DNA of 64,000 nt. It comes from Henckelia pumila (Eukaryota; Streptophyta; Magnoliopsida; Lamiales; Gesneriaceae). The notes beneath the pieces were generated by a model, which was given only the letters and a program-made list of their open reading frames with translations, was not told the DNA's origin and searched no databases. The translations under genes and the position numbers were made by a program. The stretch is from positions 434,001-498,000 of the forward strand of contig NW_027331831.1 in assembly GCF_033568475.1 (NCBI RefSeq). The letters run 5' to 3'. Positions within the stretch are counted from its first letter, which is position 1; every line of letters starts with the position of its first letter. Below, piece by piece: positions 47,699 through 59,179 of the stretch.

Positions 47699-49998
47699 AT
47701 GAAAGAATACCTACTCTTCATTCCTCTGTTTTTGCTCCTCTGCATGAACTCAGCCCCGGCTTCAGCCTACGGTTTCGTCGCTCTCTCTCTCTCTTTCTCC
47801 TTCAGCTCGCGCTTATGTTAACAAATAATTTTTTTACTTTTATTGACAGTAGCTAATTTACTGCAGATGGGCCACTCTACGATTCGTCTGCTTACACTGA
47901 TGTTAGTGCTGGATTGCGATTGAATAATTTCATTCTACATGTTTGCTTTTATTTAGTATTAAGATTGGAATATGGAGAAAACTTGAGGTGAAAAAAATTA
48001 GAACTGTATTATATGCAGTGTAAATTGGAAGTTGAAGATCCACTCTACAATGGAGGGATGCTCAAGGATCAAGAACCAGCTATAGAACTGGTCATTCTGG
48101 GTGACAGTGATCGCGTTAATGTACTGGTGTTTTCACTGCAGAACCTCACACAAGGCACCAAATATTGTTTTTCCAGTTAAATTTCTGATCTTTTTAGTGT
48201 TTTAGATGCTAATCCAAGCAATAAAGTAGAAAGAATCCTTGTCATTTTTAATGTTTCATGCAAAACAGTTTGGATCAGGATAAAATATGCGGACTCGTCC
48301 CTAATAAAGGCGAGCCTTGTGACAGAAGAAAGGACACTGAACTGCATAGGGACCGTTACAGCAAAGGCGGGTTGCTGGTCTTTTTTGAAGGGTGGATTTG
48401 CATCGACATCTCCGTTAAAAATGCCTAAGCTGTATCTCCAGGTATATATGATGTCGATATATTGAGTTCATTGAGTTTGGATGTTGAGTGATTTCAAGTT
48501 TTCATTTCAATACACCAGAATTCAGATGGCAAAAATGTCAGAATAGAAACTGCAAGTGCTTCTTTGCAGCCTTTCACAGACGAGGAATGGAGATTGAATC
48601 AAGAAACAAAGATCAACAAGGTACATAGATGTCACAAAGTTAAAAGTGTTCATATTGGAGGCTTCTAAAACTGTTCTTAATCCGGTCCAGGCAAGGAAAC
48701 GTGCTGTAACAATCCATGTATCAGATAAGCAAGGCATGAAATTGCAAGGCGCGGCAGTAAGAATCGAACAAATCTCGAAAGATTTCCCATTTGGATCTGC
48801 CATAGCAAAGACCATCATAGGAAATTCGCAATATCAGGTTAGTGTAATCTGTCAAAAACACAAATGCAATGCTACTTCTGGTTATGTGCTTCTGAATTTT
48901 CACGGTTTTAGAAATGGTTCGTGGAGAGATTCAATGCAGCAGTGTTCGAAAACGAGCTCAAATGGAATGCAACTGAACCCAATCCAGGGCAGGTGAATTA
49001 CACCATCCCAGACCAGATGCTAGAATTCATTAGATCAAACCAAATAATCGTCAGAGGCCACAACATTTTCTGGGAGGATCCAAAGTTTATTCCTGGGTGG
49101 GTTCGAAACCTGACGGGCCACGACCTGGAATCAGCTGTCCAATCAAGAATCGAAAGCCTAATGAAGAAATACAAAGAGGAATTCATCCACTGGGATGTCA
49201 ACAATGAGATGCTGCACTTTGGTTTCTACGAGGACAGGCTCGGTCCAAATGCCACACTGCAATTCTTCAACACAGCCCATCAGGCAGATCCTTTAGCAAC
49301 CTTATTTATGAACGAGTTTAATGTTGTTGAAACTTGCAGCGACATCAACTCAACTGTCGACACCTATGTATCAAGAATGAGAGAGCTGCAACGAGGGGGT
49401 GTGTCGATGAATGGCATAGGACTACAGGGTCATTTTGATGTGCCAAACACGCCGCTCATGAGGGGTATTATCGATAAATTGGCCACCCTCGGGCTTCCTA
49501 TATGGTTGACAGAAGTAGATATCAGCAAACAGTTCGGTAAAGAAACACAGGTACCTCGACCATATCTATGTTATGCATCTGAATTTTTCGCAACTCTGCG
49601 TGTATGCAATATGACCGAATCACCCTTTGGTTTTATAATCAGTTCATCACTTATCTTGCCAGGCTATGCATCTAGAAGAAGTCCTGAGAGAAGGCTTCTC
49701 CCATACTGCTGTAGACGGGATCATTCTGTGGACAGCTCTACGCAAGAATGGTTGCTACCAAATGTGCCTCACAGATGATGAATTTAACAATCTTCCGGCA
49801 GGTGATACAGTAGACAGGCTTCTGCGAGAGTGGCAAACGGGGGTTGCAGATGGCGAGACAGACGAGTATGGATCCTACAGTTTCTTTGGATTCTTAGGTG
49901 AATACAAAGTCACTGCTAAGTTGGGGAATGTAGCAGTCAATTCAACCTTTTCCCTCTCACAAGGCAAAGAGACCAAGCATTTTAACATTCAATTGTAA
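47699..49998 (+). CDS. GH10 endo-1,4-beta-xylanase with N-terminal CBM, eight exons
   Basis: Exons read by eye: 47699-47771, 47867-47901, 48019-48175, 48269-48441, 48519-48620, 48691-48837, 48912-49550 and 49663-49998. All introns are GT-AG and 70-117 bp. The 1,662-nt reading frame gives 553 residues. A signal peptide (about 1-23) is followed by a carbohydrate-binding module of the CBM4/9/22 type (about 40-190; YNGGML, GCWSFLKGGF). The GH10 barrel carries the acid/base Glu328 in WDVNNEMLH and the nucleophile Glu430 in WLTEVDIS. Other family motifs are RGHNIFW and GIGLQGHF. The C-terminus (GSYSFFGFLGEYKV, STFSLSQG) is the usual beta-domain of plant XYN proteins. It should hydrolyse xylan in the cell wall. 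No lesion is seen. The third exon end gives FSIWIR where relatives usually have SSW, a small uncertainty. Confidence 0.94.
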
Positions 49999-50372
49999 CT
50001 TAATTCGGTCAAGGGCTAATGTAAATTCGATTTTTACAGTCTAAGAAAGACACATTAAATTTTGAGCGCATACCATTTCATGTTTTCTTGCTCAGCGCAA
50101 ACTAACTTGACAAATGACGAAAGAATTTTGGATAAAATAAACTAATAAACTATGAAGGAAAACTAAAATACAACATTAATTTACATAAATCAAGGCCAAA
50201 AAAATCAAATTCTAGCTAGAACACTTCCCCCAAGAATGAAACGAATTAAAAATATGGATCACTGTTGTTTTCCACTAACAAGCCAAACCCTCAATCTTTC
50301 CAAGGCAGCCTTGTGTTCAATGTAATCTGCGTTGGGAGGAGCCAAGCCTAGAAAAATCTAAAAGGGGCAGCA
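49999..50372. other. Convergent intergenic gap
   Basis: 374 bp between the stop codons of the xylanase (+) and the thaumatin-like gene (-). It must hold both 3' untranslated regions. No other feature seen. Confidence 0.6.
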
Positions 50373-51863
50373 CTACAAACAAAAAAAGGAAACCAATGAA
50401 AAGAAACTAAAGATAGCACCATAATGCAAAGTTGATGGAGAATGGACCCCAGATGAAACCCCCATGGCTAATCCAGCCAACCATGACCCTTCGTCCGGAG
50501 TAGACTCGGATGCTGATCTCGGATCAGAGTCTGGATCCATTCCGGTCACACTGATTCCGGACCCGTTACCTGAACCCGGTTGCGATCCATCGCCATTCTC
50601 AGTTTCTGGTGTAGTGGTTGACGTTGCTGGAGTTGGATCTTTGGAAGATTTCTGACTGTAAAAGATAACCAAAATGGCATTTCATCAATACAGTAAGGAG
50701 CATTCAATAAGCTACAGACATCAACATAATCAAGAAAAGTTAATCTACAGTTCCCCCCAAGTCAAAAAGATGAATGGTTTATCATTAACAGAATCTTGCA
50801 CTAATCATGCAACAAAAGTTAGGAGTTGATGGAAAGAGGGAAAAAACACAAAGCAAGAACAAAACCCACCAGAGAGAAGAGAAAATCGTGTAATAAAGAT
50901 CAAATAAAAAGAGCATCTTCTTGTACCTTGACTTGGAGGGGCAGAATGTCACCGTATAATCAGCACCACTGCACGTGAAAGTACTCGTGGGATCATCATA
51001 AGCATAGCTATAGGATTTGGGACAAGCAGACTTGAACAACTGAGAGTAAAACGTCGGCTTGCACTCGGAGGGCGAGTTAAACGAGCCGCTGCAACAGTAC
51101 TTGGGACTCCCAAAAGCATCACACGCACTCCTACAAGCTGACCCATTTCCAGCTCGGAGCTCCGATGGGCAGACCCGGTTAAGATCTGTTATGCAGCCCG
51201 TGGAGGCGCACATGCCCGAACCGCCTGTGGCTTCAACTATCATAGGCAAATTGTAGCCGTCCACTAGACTTACGTCGTAAAAGTCTAGACCACCGGTTCC
51301 GAGGGTGAACTCTGCCAATGTGACTGGCGGGGCTGCGCCGGAGCCGTGGCATTCCGGCTGACCGGAGCCGCAGTCACCGGTATTGCAAGATCCTGTTCCG
51401 GAATCGGAGAATGTGCATCCTGTTCGGCCCCAGAACCGGCCAGACCAGCCGGCAGGGGAAATGAAGGTGCGGGAGGAGCCTGGCGAGAGCTGAAACCCTG
51501 TGCTATCAAGTTTAGGACCGCCGGCGTTTGCTAGTATACCAGGCCACACTGTGACCTCGCATTTGTTCACAAATTTGAATTTAGTTCCACATACTCCTGT
51601 TGAACAAAGAAAAACAACAAAAATATCACAACACAGTTCAAGAAACGCAAATTTATCCAAAAACCCAGAACCAAGATCAATTTTTTTTCACAAATTGCCA
51701 CCCAGGATGCCACAACTAGCTTAAAGATCACACATTTGACACAAAACCCCAAAACGGAAAAAAAATGACGACTTGTAGTTTTAGTTCTAGTGCAACCTGA
51801 GGAAAAAAGAAGAGAAATGCTGAGGATGAAATTCAAATACAACTTGAACACAGAAAGATCCAT
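50373..51863 (-). CDS. Thaumatin-like protein (PR5 family) with predicted GPI anchor, three exons
   Basis: Exons on the minus strand: 51863-51797, 51596-50927 and 50655-50373, with GT-AG introns of 200 and 271 bp. The 1,020-nt frame gives 339 residues. Signal peptide (about 1-24), then a thaumatin domain (about 27-245) with 16 cysteines and the signature GTGSCNTGDCGSGQPEC. Residues matching the acidic-cleft REDDD set are visible (SGRFW, LAEFT, DFYD, LVDG, YAYDD). The third exon adds a Ser/Thr/Pro/Gly-rich linker (about 247-320) and a hydrophobic tail (YGAIFSFFSLVSFFCL), the layout of GPI-anchored thaumatin-like proteins. It probably sits on the outer face of the plasma membrane or in the wall. 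If intron 2 were retained, a different hydrophobic tail would be read and end at 50785. No lesion is seen. Confidence 0.92.
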
Positions 51864-53920
51864 AGGACTATCGTTGGCTGAGGGAAACAGTCAGTTGCTT
51901 TCCTTTTCTTGATGTTTTCTTCCCTTTGTTTTTACTCCCTCAGGTGTGCTGAGGATGGAGGGGAAAGGAATTATTTGGGGCAATGCTTTTGTTCTTATGC
52001 AAAGATAATAATAATAATAAAAAAAAAAACCGAAGAAAACAATGTGATTTTGTTTTGCCTGGTGTCTGTATCTCTATGTATCAGCTCCAAGAACACAGAG
52101 ACGGAGAATTACAATTTACACCAAGAAAAGAAGCAAAGTTTCGATTAGTAATTTTGTTTTTGGGTTCCAATTAATTAAAGGGAAGCTCCCCATTAACACT
52201 ATGACAAATTTAACGTAAAACAACTTCTTCTTTTCTCCTGGGGAAATGGGAAGAACCCTAGAGAGAGAGGAGTGTGGCGGAACTGTAAGCTGTGACCACA
52301 CTGTCCATTAAACAACGTCTCACAGAATCTTACGATCCGTTATGGTTTTTTTTTTCTTTAATTTAATTTTGTGGGTCACCAATTTCAACCTTTTGTGTCA
52401 CGCGTAGTACATACATGTTTATTACTATTTAATTATAAATAAAGGAAAATTATATATATTTAAAATAATTGAAATATAATAATAAAACTAAAAATCAGTT
52501 TTTTCCTTTTATTTTTTTATGAGATAGGAGAGCTTGTATCAATTCTTTTTTAAAAAAAATGCATATTAGATAAATCTTTAGTTAATTGAACAAACTCTGT
52601 GTCACATATGCTCGGTAGATAGTTATATTTTGTACAAGTTAAATAGGTTTAAATTTGTGTAAATAATATATTTTCAAGTGAGTATTTTGGGCATAACACT
52701 TCATAATAAATAGTATGAAATTTTTTTTCCCTGTGACAACAAAACAAAAAGTAGAGTTTCCTCATCTAACTAATTTATACAAGTTAACTTGTCACCGGTT
52801 TGTAGGGAACTTTAGAGCAAAATGTCTTTACTAGTGCTAAAATCATTTCGCACAATCCAATGTTCGTGAATAGACACCATTCAATGAACTTTACAATTGG
52901 AAAGTGATGAACTTTGTGTCATCCATGGGATAAATTTTCTAAGAAAAAAACCCATCTCTCTTTTGGTCTAAAAAGTCGCTACAAATTGCACCAATTTTTA
53001 TTTACCTTTTAGCATAAAAAAATTGGCCTCCACTTTATTTAGGAGAATAATCACACAATTATTGAAGGTCAAATCTTTGTATAAGCTATCCTATGTGTGG
53101 GATGCTTGTTTATCATGTATTTATAATTGAGATGGTGAGTAGATTTATTGGAGTCCAACTTTCAAAATTTATATCAAGTCATGAATTTCTGAGTTGGGGC
53201 ATTAAAATGCATTATAAACCTTTCAATGACAAAGACACTTAATAAAAATTAAGTGAACTTGTTTGGATTATTATAGTAATTACTCAGTTTATCTTATAAA
53301 TGCATTTGATAAATAAAAAAAGTTCACAAGTTAATTTTCATCTTTCGCAATGATCCTACTAACAATCCGTAAGCAGTCAAGAAACTTGGAATCTGAATAT
53401 GACAACTTCAGCATGAGAGCAATTGGAAACCGACTGACAAATTAACATAAGCTGCTCTATGATAATCTTCAATTCATAACTCAATTTTAGAACATTATTA
53501 AAATGTTAATGTGATACTGTACTAAATTTCTTCTTCGATTCTATTTGGTGTTAAATGTCAAAATAGAGTTGGATTAGACCACACTCTCCTAATCAAGCAA
53601 AGAAAAATTTGAAGGCATATACGAGAAAACGGTCTCAATTTTATCTGGATTGAGCAGACAATTCGAAATCCCAAAGATAATTTGTAGATGAAAAGAGATT
53701 CTATAGCAAAAAGACTTCTCCAAATCTAAAGCAAAGTTACAGCATATTCACTTTCTTTCTTACTTCTGGATCTTAGCTAAGCGTTTTGTAAGAAGAGCGT
53801 GCTCTAAGTGCACAATACCTACACTTTACTGTACCATGCCAACAATTTCTAAGAGAAAGAGAATTCACTATTTTTAATTGTGATGTTTAGATTTACAAAT
53901 ATAGTTTTTTATTCGTCATC
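51864..53920. other. 5' flank of the thaumatin-like gene and intergenic DNA
   Basis: The first few hundred bases (to about 52330) should hold the leader and promoter of the minus-strand gene; a GA/CT-rich patch lies at 52258-52275. The rest is AT-rich with no gene or clear repeat. Confidence 0.5.
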
Positions 53921-54081
53921 TTAGAGCATGTCCAATGGGCGATCAAGTTGGGGCGATCGCCCCTCCAAGGGGCGAGAAAATCGCACGCAGATGTTATCCG
54001 CGTGCGATCAAGTGGTGGGCCCCGCGCGGAGAGGCTCTGCCCGGTCAAGCCCACCAATAAATAAAAAAAAATTTAAATAAA

Positions 54082-54141
54082 ATCAACGGCCAGATCTTTC
54101 TGGCCGTTGATAAATAAAGGGCCAGAAAAATCTGGCCCTTT
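54082..54141. repeat. Two perfect hairpins upstream of the Harbinger transposase
   Basis: Hairpin A: 13-bp arms ATCAACGGCCAGA (54082-54094) and its reverse complement (54099-54111), 4-base loop. Hairpin B: 11-bp arms AAAGGGCCAGA (54116-54126) and reverse complement (54131-54141), 4-base loop. A third copy of the arm, ATCAACGGCCAGATC, occurs at about 54212-54226. Confidence 0.85.
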
Positions 54142-54443
54142 TATTTAAAAAAAGAAAAAAGAAAAACTGAACAAAAAAAAAAAAAGAAGGGCTGGGATGA
54201 TTTGGCCGTTGAAGATCAACGGCCAGATCAATTACAGCCTGATTTTTTTCAAAAAAATTATTAATAATTCAAAAAAAAATTTCAAAAAATTTCAAAATTT
54301 TTTAAAAATATTCTGAAAAAGTACAAACGGCCATAATTTTCAAAATCCATGAAATTTCCTATAAATATACTCATTTTCATTTTATTTTACACATTCTCCA
54401 CTTTGTTTAAACATATTCACACACTCAATCTTCAATATTTTTC

Positions 54444-55758
54444 ATGGCATACATGAGTTCTTCATCATCGGACGATGAAATTATGTCACATGATCCGATG
54501 ATGGACGACTTTATCTCCCCACCACGTTCAATAACCCAGAAATTAATAATAAATGTTTGTACGCTTCAATCGGGGGAGTCAAGTCGCGTACGTGGCTACA
54601 AACGGAAATCAAAAAATCGAGAACGTGTTGCCGGTGCTCGAAGATTATTTAAAGATTACTTCGCCGACAGTCCCGTCTACAGCGAGCATGATTTTCTAAG
54701 GTGATTCCGTATGAGAAGACCTTTGTTTTTTTAGAATTATGGAAGCTCTACAGACCAATGTGCCTTACTTTGTCCAACGGAGGGACGCAAACGGTAAACT
54801 CGGGTTGTCATCACTACAAAAGGTTACGACTGATGTTCGGATGCTTGCATATGATGTTGCAGGCGATGCTGTTGATGAATATTTGAGGATAGGTACATCG
54901 ACAGCGCTGGAGTATTTGAAAACATTTTGCAGGGGGATGCATGAGATATTTTCTGAACAATATTTGAGGCAACCAACATCTGAGGACGTTGCGCGGCTAA
55001 ATGCTGAAAATGCTAGAAGAGGATTTCTCGGGATTCTTGGAAGCATTGATTGTATGCATTGGGCTTGGAAAAATTGTCCGGCAGCTTGGGCAGGGCAATA
55101 TCAAAGTGGACATCAAAAAGAACCTTCAATCATACTACAAGCGGTTGCATCAAAAGATTTATGGATTTGGCATGCATATTTCGGCGTATCAAGATGCAAC
55201 AACGACATCAACGTACTGGAGAGGTCCAACTTGTTCTTAAATCTTGCAAAGGGAGAAGCCCCTCCAGTTCAATTTGAGGTGAACGGGAATGAATACAACA
55301 TGGAATACTATCTCGCCGACGGTATTTATCCATCTTGGGCTGCCTTTGTCAAAACTATCCATCAACCCCTCTCGCAAAAACATAGGATTTTTGCACGATA
55401 TCAAGAGGAGGTGAGAAAAGATGTTGAGCGAGCCTTTGGTGTACTCCAAGCACGCTGGCATATAGTGAGAGGTTCATCTTGCTTGTGGGATCCAATTGAT
55501 CTAGATTATATAATGAAAACATGTATCATTCTACATAACATGATTGTGGAGGACGAAAGGGAGGATATACTCGAAGATTACGATTTTCCAACTAGAGATG
55601 ATGAACATGTGCCACCAAACGTTGTCCCTTCAAGAGATCCTACTGTAAAGTTCAACGCCTTTTTAGAACGACGTGTTGGTATTCAAAACCGAGAATTGCA
55701 CCACAATCTTCAAAAAGACCTGATCGAACATATTTTGAATTTACATGGGGATGCATAG
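54444..55758 (+). pseudogene. PIF/Harbinger transposase, two lesions
   Basis: The N-terminal part (54444-54704) and the catalytic part (54739-55758, 339 residues) belong to one protein. A TGA at 54702-54704, probably from CGA, and an extra T in the T-run at about 54725-54731 break it. The catalytic part is a DDE_Tnp_4 (plant transposon protein) domain with its triad intact: Asp104 in GSIDCMHW, Asp194 in YLADGIYP and Glu230 in DVERAFG, numbered from the ATG at 54739. It would cut and paste the element at TTA/TAA sites. The downstream frame alone may still be translated. Confidence 0.9.
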
Positions 55759-55787
55759 TGGAACTTGTCCACTTTTATTTACTTGTG

Positions 55788-55906
55788 TTAATTTTAATTG
55801 ATGTACTTTTTTTTCTTATGTGCTTTTTAGTTTGGAATATTTTGTGCTTAATTTTAATTGATGTACCTTTTTTCTTTTGTGCTTTTTAGTTTGGAATATT
55901 TTGTGC
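55788..55906. repeat. Tandem duplication of about 60 bp after the transposase
   Basis: Two near-identical copies, about 55788-55847 and 55848-55906. Each begins TTAATTTTAATTGATGTAC and ends TTTGGAATATTTTGTGC. They lie just downstream of the transposase stop codon. Confidence 0.8.
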
Positions 55907-56204
55907 TTTTAAAATTATTTTTTTCGGTATTTTTAAATTTTTTTTTAATTTGTTATATTTATGTGCATTTTTATTATGTAATTATTAAATTTAATTATGT
56001 ATATTTTTAATTTGTTAATTGTATTTTTATTATGTTTTAAAAACATTGTTTAATAGATTAAAAAATAATATTTCAACATCATCACTATAACATCACCACA
56101 CCACTGTAGAAACATGCAATGAAGTTATCAACGCTGACATCATCATGCGATCAAGTTACCAACTTGACCACACCAACTTTCTCACATCCTTGTACATGCT
56201 CTTA

Positions 56205-57026
56205 TGATCTCATTCTCACTTTTCAGCAATATTATTTTATTTTATTTATTAAAATTTGACATTGAGAATTTTTTAATAATTTTTTTAATAATGTTAATTA
56301 CAATATTCATGAACTATTCTGGATCACGCCCAAAAAAAAGTTATTTTTTTTAAAAAGCCTATTTTTTGTTTATACTTGATTAGGTAATATGTTAGAATCA
56401 CGAAAATGTGTTTAGAGATGATAAATAAACACTCTTTAACAATTTTCTTTTAAAACACAGAGTTTTTTCTGGCCGGTATTTATAGTTTTTAGCTATACAA
56501 TACCTTTTTTCTAAACAAGAAAAAATGGCTAGACTACTTAAAATGTACGAAATGGTCCAGTGGTTTTTGTTTATAATGTAAACTCAAATAAGCTTAAGTG
56601 ATCAACAAGATGAGATATCAAATCAGTAAATGAAATGACACAAGTAATTTCTTGAAGTTCATAAATGTTAAATCTTTCTACAATGTCTTTCTTCCACTTA
56701 TAAAAGAATTCACTTGAAAGACTTTGATTTTTACAACTTCTTGTACAAAACTCATTTTGATCTTAGTACTTATCCACAATCTAATTTGAAGCTCCTAGTA
56801 TACACCAATTAAGAACACATAGATAAATGTGAATGAATTCTTAGATTTAAACGGTTAAACAACTCTCAAAACATCTCAATAGAACGACTCGAGATTTTTT
56901 GAATGATCCTTAATGATCTTGATGGTTTCTTTTGGTGAGGGTTGTTGAGCAAATTTTTGGATATTCAAAAGAGAATGATCGGAATTCTTTATGATAGTGC
57001 GTAGATTTGTGTTCACGTTATGTGTC
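56205..57026. other. Intergenic DNA
   Basis: No gene or classified repeat seen. Confidence 0.5.
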
Positions 57027-57569
57027 ATGCCCCGAAACCAAGATGCGTCATCGACATTGTTTAAAAATTCAAAATCGTGAAACAACACGCCATGTAGCAC
57101 ATAAAATAGCCAAAAGCTAGTCTTTTTACATAAACCATGATTTTTTTTATAGTGAAAAACACAAATGCGGAAGCGATAATATAATAGAAAATAAAACTAA
57201 AATAGCTACTTATATTTCCATATCTTGAACTTGATCACCAACCCCAAAATGTATGTTGTTCATCATCTTTCAACTGATCTTCTCCCGTATCTGGGGAGGA
57301 AATTAAGGGAGAGAGTGTTTTGGGAAACACTCTGCTAGTGGGGGTCAATCGTACACACAATTATCGAATATATATACATGAAATGAATTCAAAAGAGGAC
57401 ATGTTCCAGAACATGTCGGGACATGAATCAAGACAAGAGACAAACAGAATTTGAAACAAAACATCAAGACATATCATAACCGAAGCATAACATATACATG
57501 GCACTGTTATTCATCTCGTTAATCATTGTTTACTGATCAGTCCCTGATTGCTACTCCTCTAAGGGGACG
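57027..57569 (+). repeat. Truncated LTR fragment
   Basis: Starts TGTCATGCCCCGAAACC, a typical Ty3/gypsy LTR beginning, and runs up to the point where the second chromovirus inserted (57570). No internal domain or partner LTR is visible in the window. It may be a solo LTR whose remainder lies beyond the insertion, or an old fragment. Confidence 0.5.
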
Positions 57570-59059
57570 TGTAGTGACCCAACATGGAATCACCTACTAA
57601 CTGGCAACTAATAACATGCATTAAACTTAATACAGCAAAATACTTAACAGAGTAAAACGTGCGGAAACATAACCATCAATTACATATCAGCTTAGTAAAA
57701 TATATCCAGGCTTATTACTGTAGTGATACAACCATATCAAAAACTTAAAAGTAAACATTATACAGCTATATTGAATCATGCTGTATAATAAACTCCTCAA
57801 GGCTCCTGCTCCCTAGTACTACCTTGAACTACAAGCTCCGTCCATCCTGCGACCTGCACCGTGGAATAGGGTGTCCAAGATAACAACTAGGATGTGAGCG
57901 CTAACGCTCAGTACATAAACATGAGTAAACATATGTATATAATGCATGCAACATGATAAGTGGTAAAGTGTTATCTGAAAAGTCATGCTCAGTACCGGCG
58001 CCACATGAGTGCTGTCACCGCACGGATCAACCTCTAGGTGCAACCACACTCGTCAAGTACACCAGAGTAGTCAGACATAAATGTCCCCGCCATCGCGGTA
58101 CTCTCAGTGACAGACTATCGAGTATAGAGCTGAGCGGCTCTATAATCAGGTATATCAAGGTATAGGCTCAACGTGTATATGCACATGACATATGAATATA
58201 GAAAGCGGTAAATCATATATCATGCCATATAATAATGCCAAATAAATTCAACATATAAACATGTATACTCGCTGGCAATCTCAGTCAATGTGTACGTATC
58301 TCTAGGCTAGTTCAAGTATAGTAGATCCTAGGTTTCAAGCCTATATTCAAAAGTTTACTGTATCACTACATAAGTTTTATAAGCCTTAACTAAGCTAATA
58401 AGTACTCCCAAAACTTAAATAGATTCTCGGGCCATACCTTCGTCCGTAGATAGCCCTTTGGAGTCGCTGACTCTGGATGACTATAACAACTTCTTTGTTA
58501 TTCCAGAATCTCACTATTACCGATAGGGCCCTCAAGTGTATAACTCACACTATATAACTGGAGAAGGTAACTCGGAAATTCGTAATCAGAAATGAATCTG
58601 AAGGCCCCTATTTATAGAAAAATTTTCGGACGAGTTCGGGCCCTCCGAACTGGGGTTCGGATCGTCCGAACCAACTCAATGCATGCATGCAAGCCACGTC
58701 GGGTTCGGAGCCTCCGAACTCAGGTTCGGATCATCCGAACTTCTCTACGTCCGACACTTGTCAAAATTCATGGCTGAGTAATCCTGCTTGCATGGCATAA
58801 GGCAGTTCGGGCCGTCCGATCCTAGTTCGGACCCTTCGAACGTGCCTTAACTCCGAAGTCGACAAGCTCACCTTCGGAGCCCTCGGTGTGCTGAGTTCGG
58901 GCCATCCGAAGTCCTCTTCGGACCGTCCGAACTGGCTCAGAAAAATGAAAATCCAATTCTTGATTCTGAAGTCCGATTAAGCCCCGGAATTGGTTAATTA
59001 CCAACCCTTAATCATGTTTAACATATTATTATCTTAAAATGAAAATCTGGGTTACTACA
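57570..59059 (-). repeat. 3' LTR of the second chromovirus
   Basis: 1,490 bp. Its ends are imperfect inverted repeats of each other (TGTAGTGACCC/GGGTTACTACA). It contains four pairs of a 17-bp palindrome, listed separately. Confidence 0.85.
58634..58932. repeat. Four pairs of the 17-bp palindrome GTTCGG-N5-CCGAAC
   Basis: Copies at 58634, 58655, 58703, 58724, 58805, 58825, 58895 and 58916, each 17 bp. Within pairs the start-to-start distance is 21, 21, 20 and 21 bp; between pairs it is 69, 102 and 90 bp. Arms match perfectly or with one change. On the transcribed strand they lie in the first 430 bp of the LTR, where U3 control elements sit. Confidence 0.9.
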
Positions 59060-59179
59060 TTCTCCCCACCTTTAGATATTTCGTCCGCGAAATAAAATCT
59101 AAAGACAAATCGAGATAACAATATGAAACATCAAACCATGTTTTATTACAACAACTGTAATTACATCTTTACATGGTAA

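Larger units (their letters stand above)
53924..56201 (+). mobile_element. PIF/Harbinger DNA transposon
   Basis: A 2,278-bp element with short inverted ends (GAGCATGTCCAATG; right end reversed GAGCATGTACAAGG) and a 3-bp duplication, tta, at 53921-53923 and 56202-56204. Both ends also share ATCAAGTTGG/GTCAAGTTGG words. It holds one transposase gene in plus orientation, but no MYB-like second protein, which this superfamily normally needs. It is therefore at best partly autonomous, and the transposase is broken. Confidence 0.9.

Noticed and set aside
54765-55046. Minus-strand ORFs under the Harbinger transposase (also 55237-55461)
   Set aside because: Reverse-strand shadows of the transposase frame.
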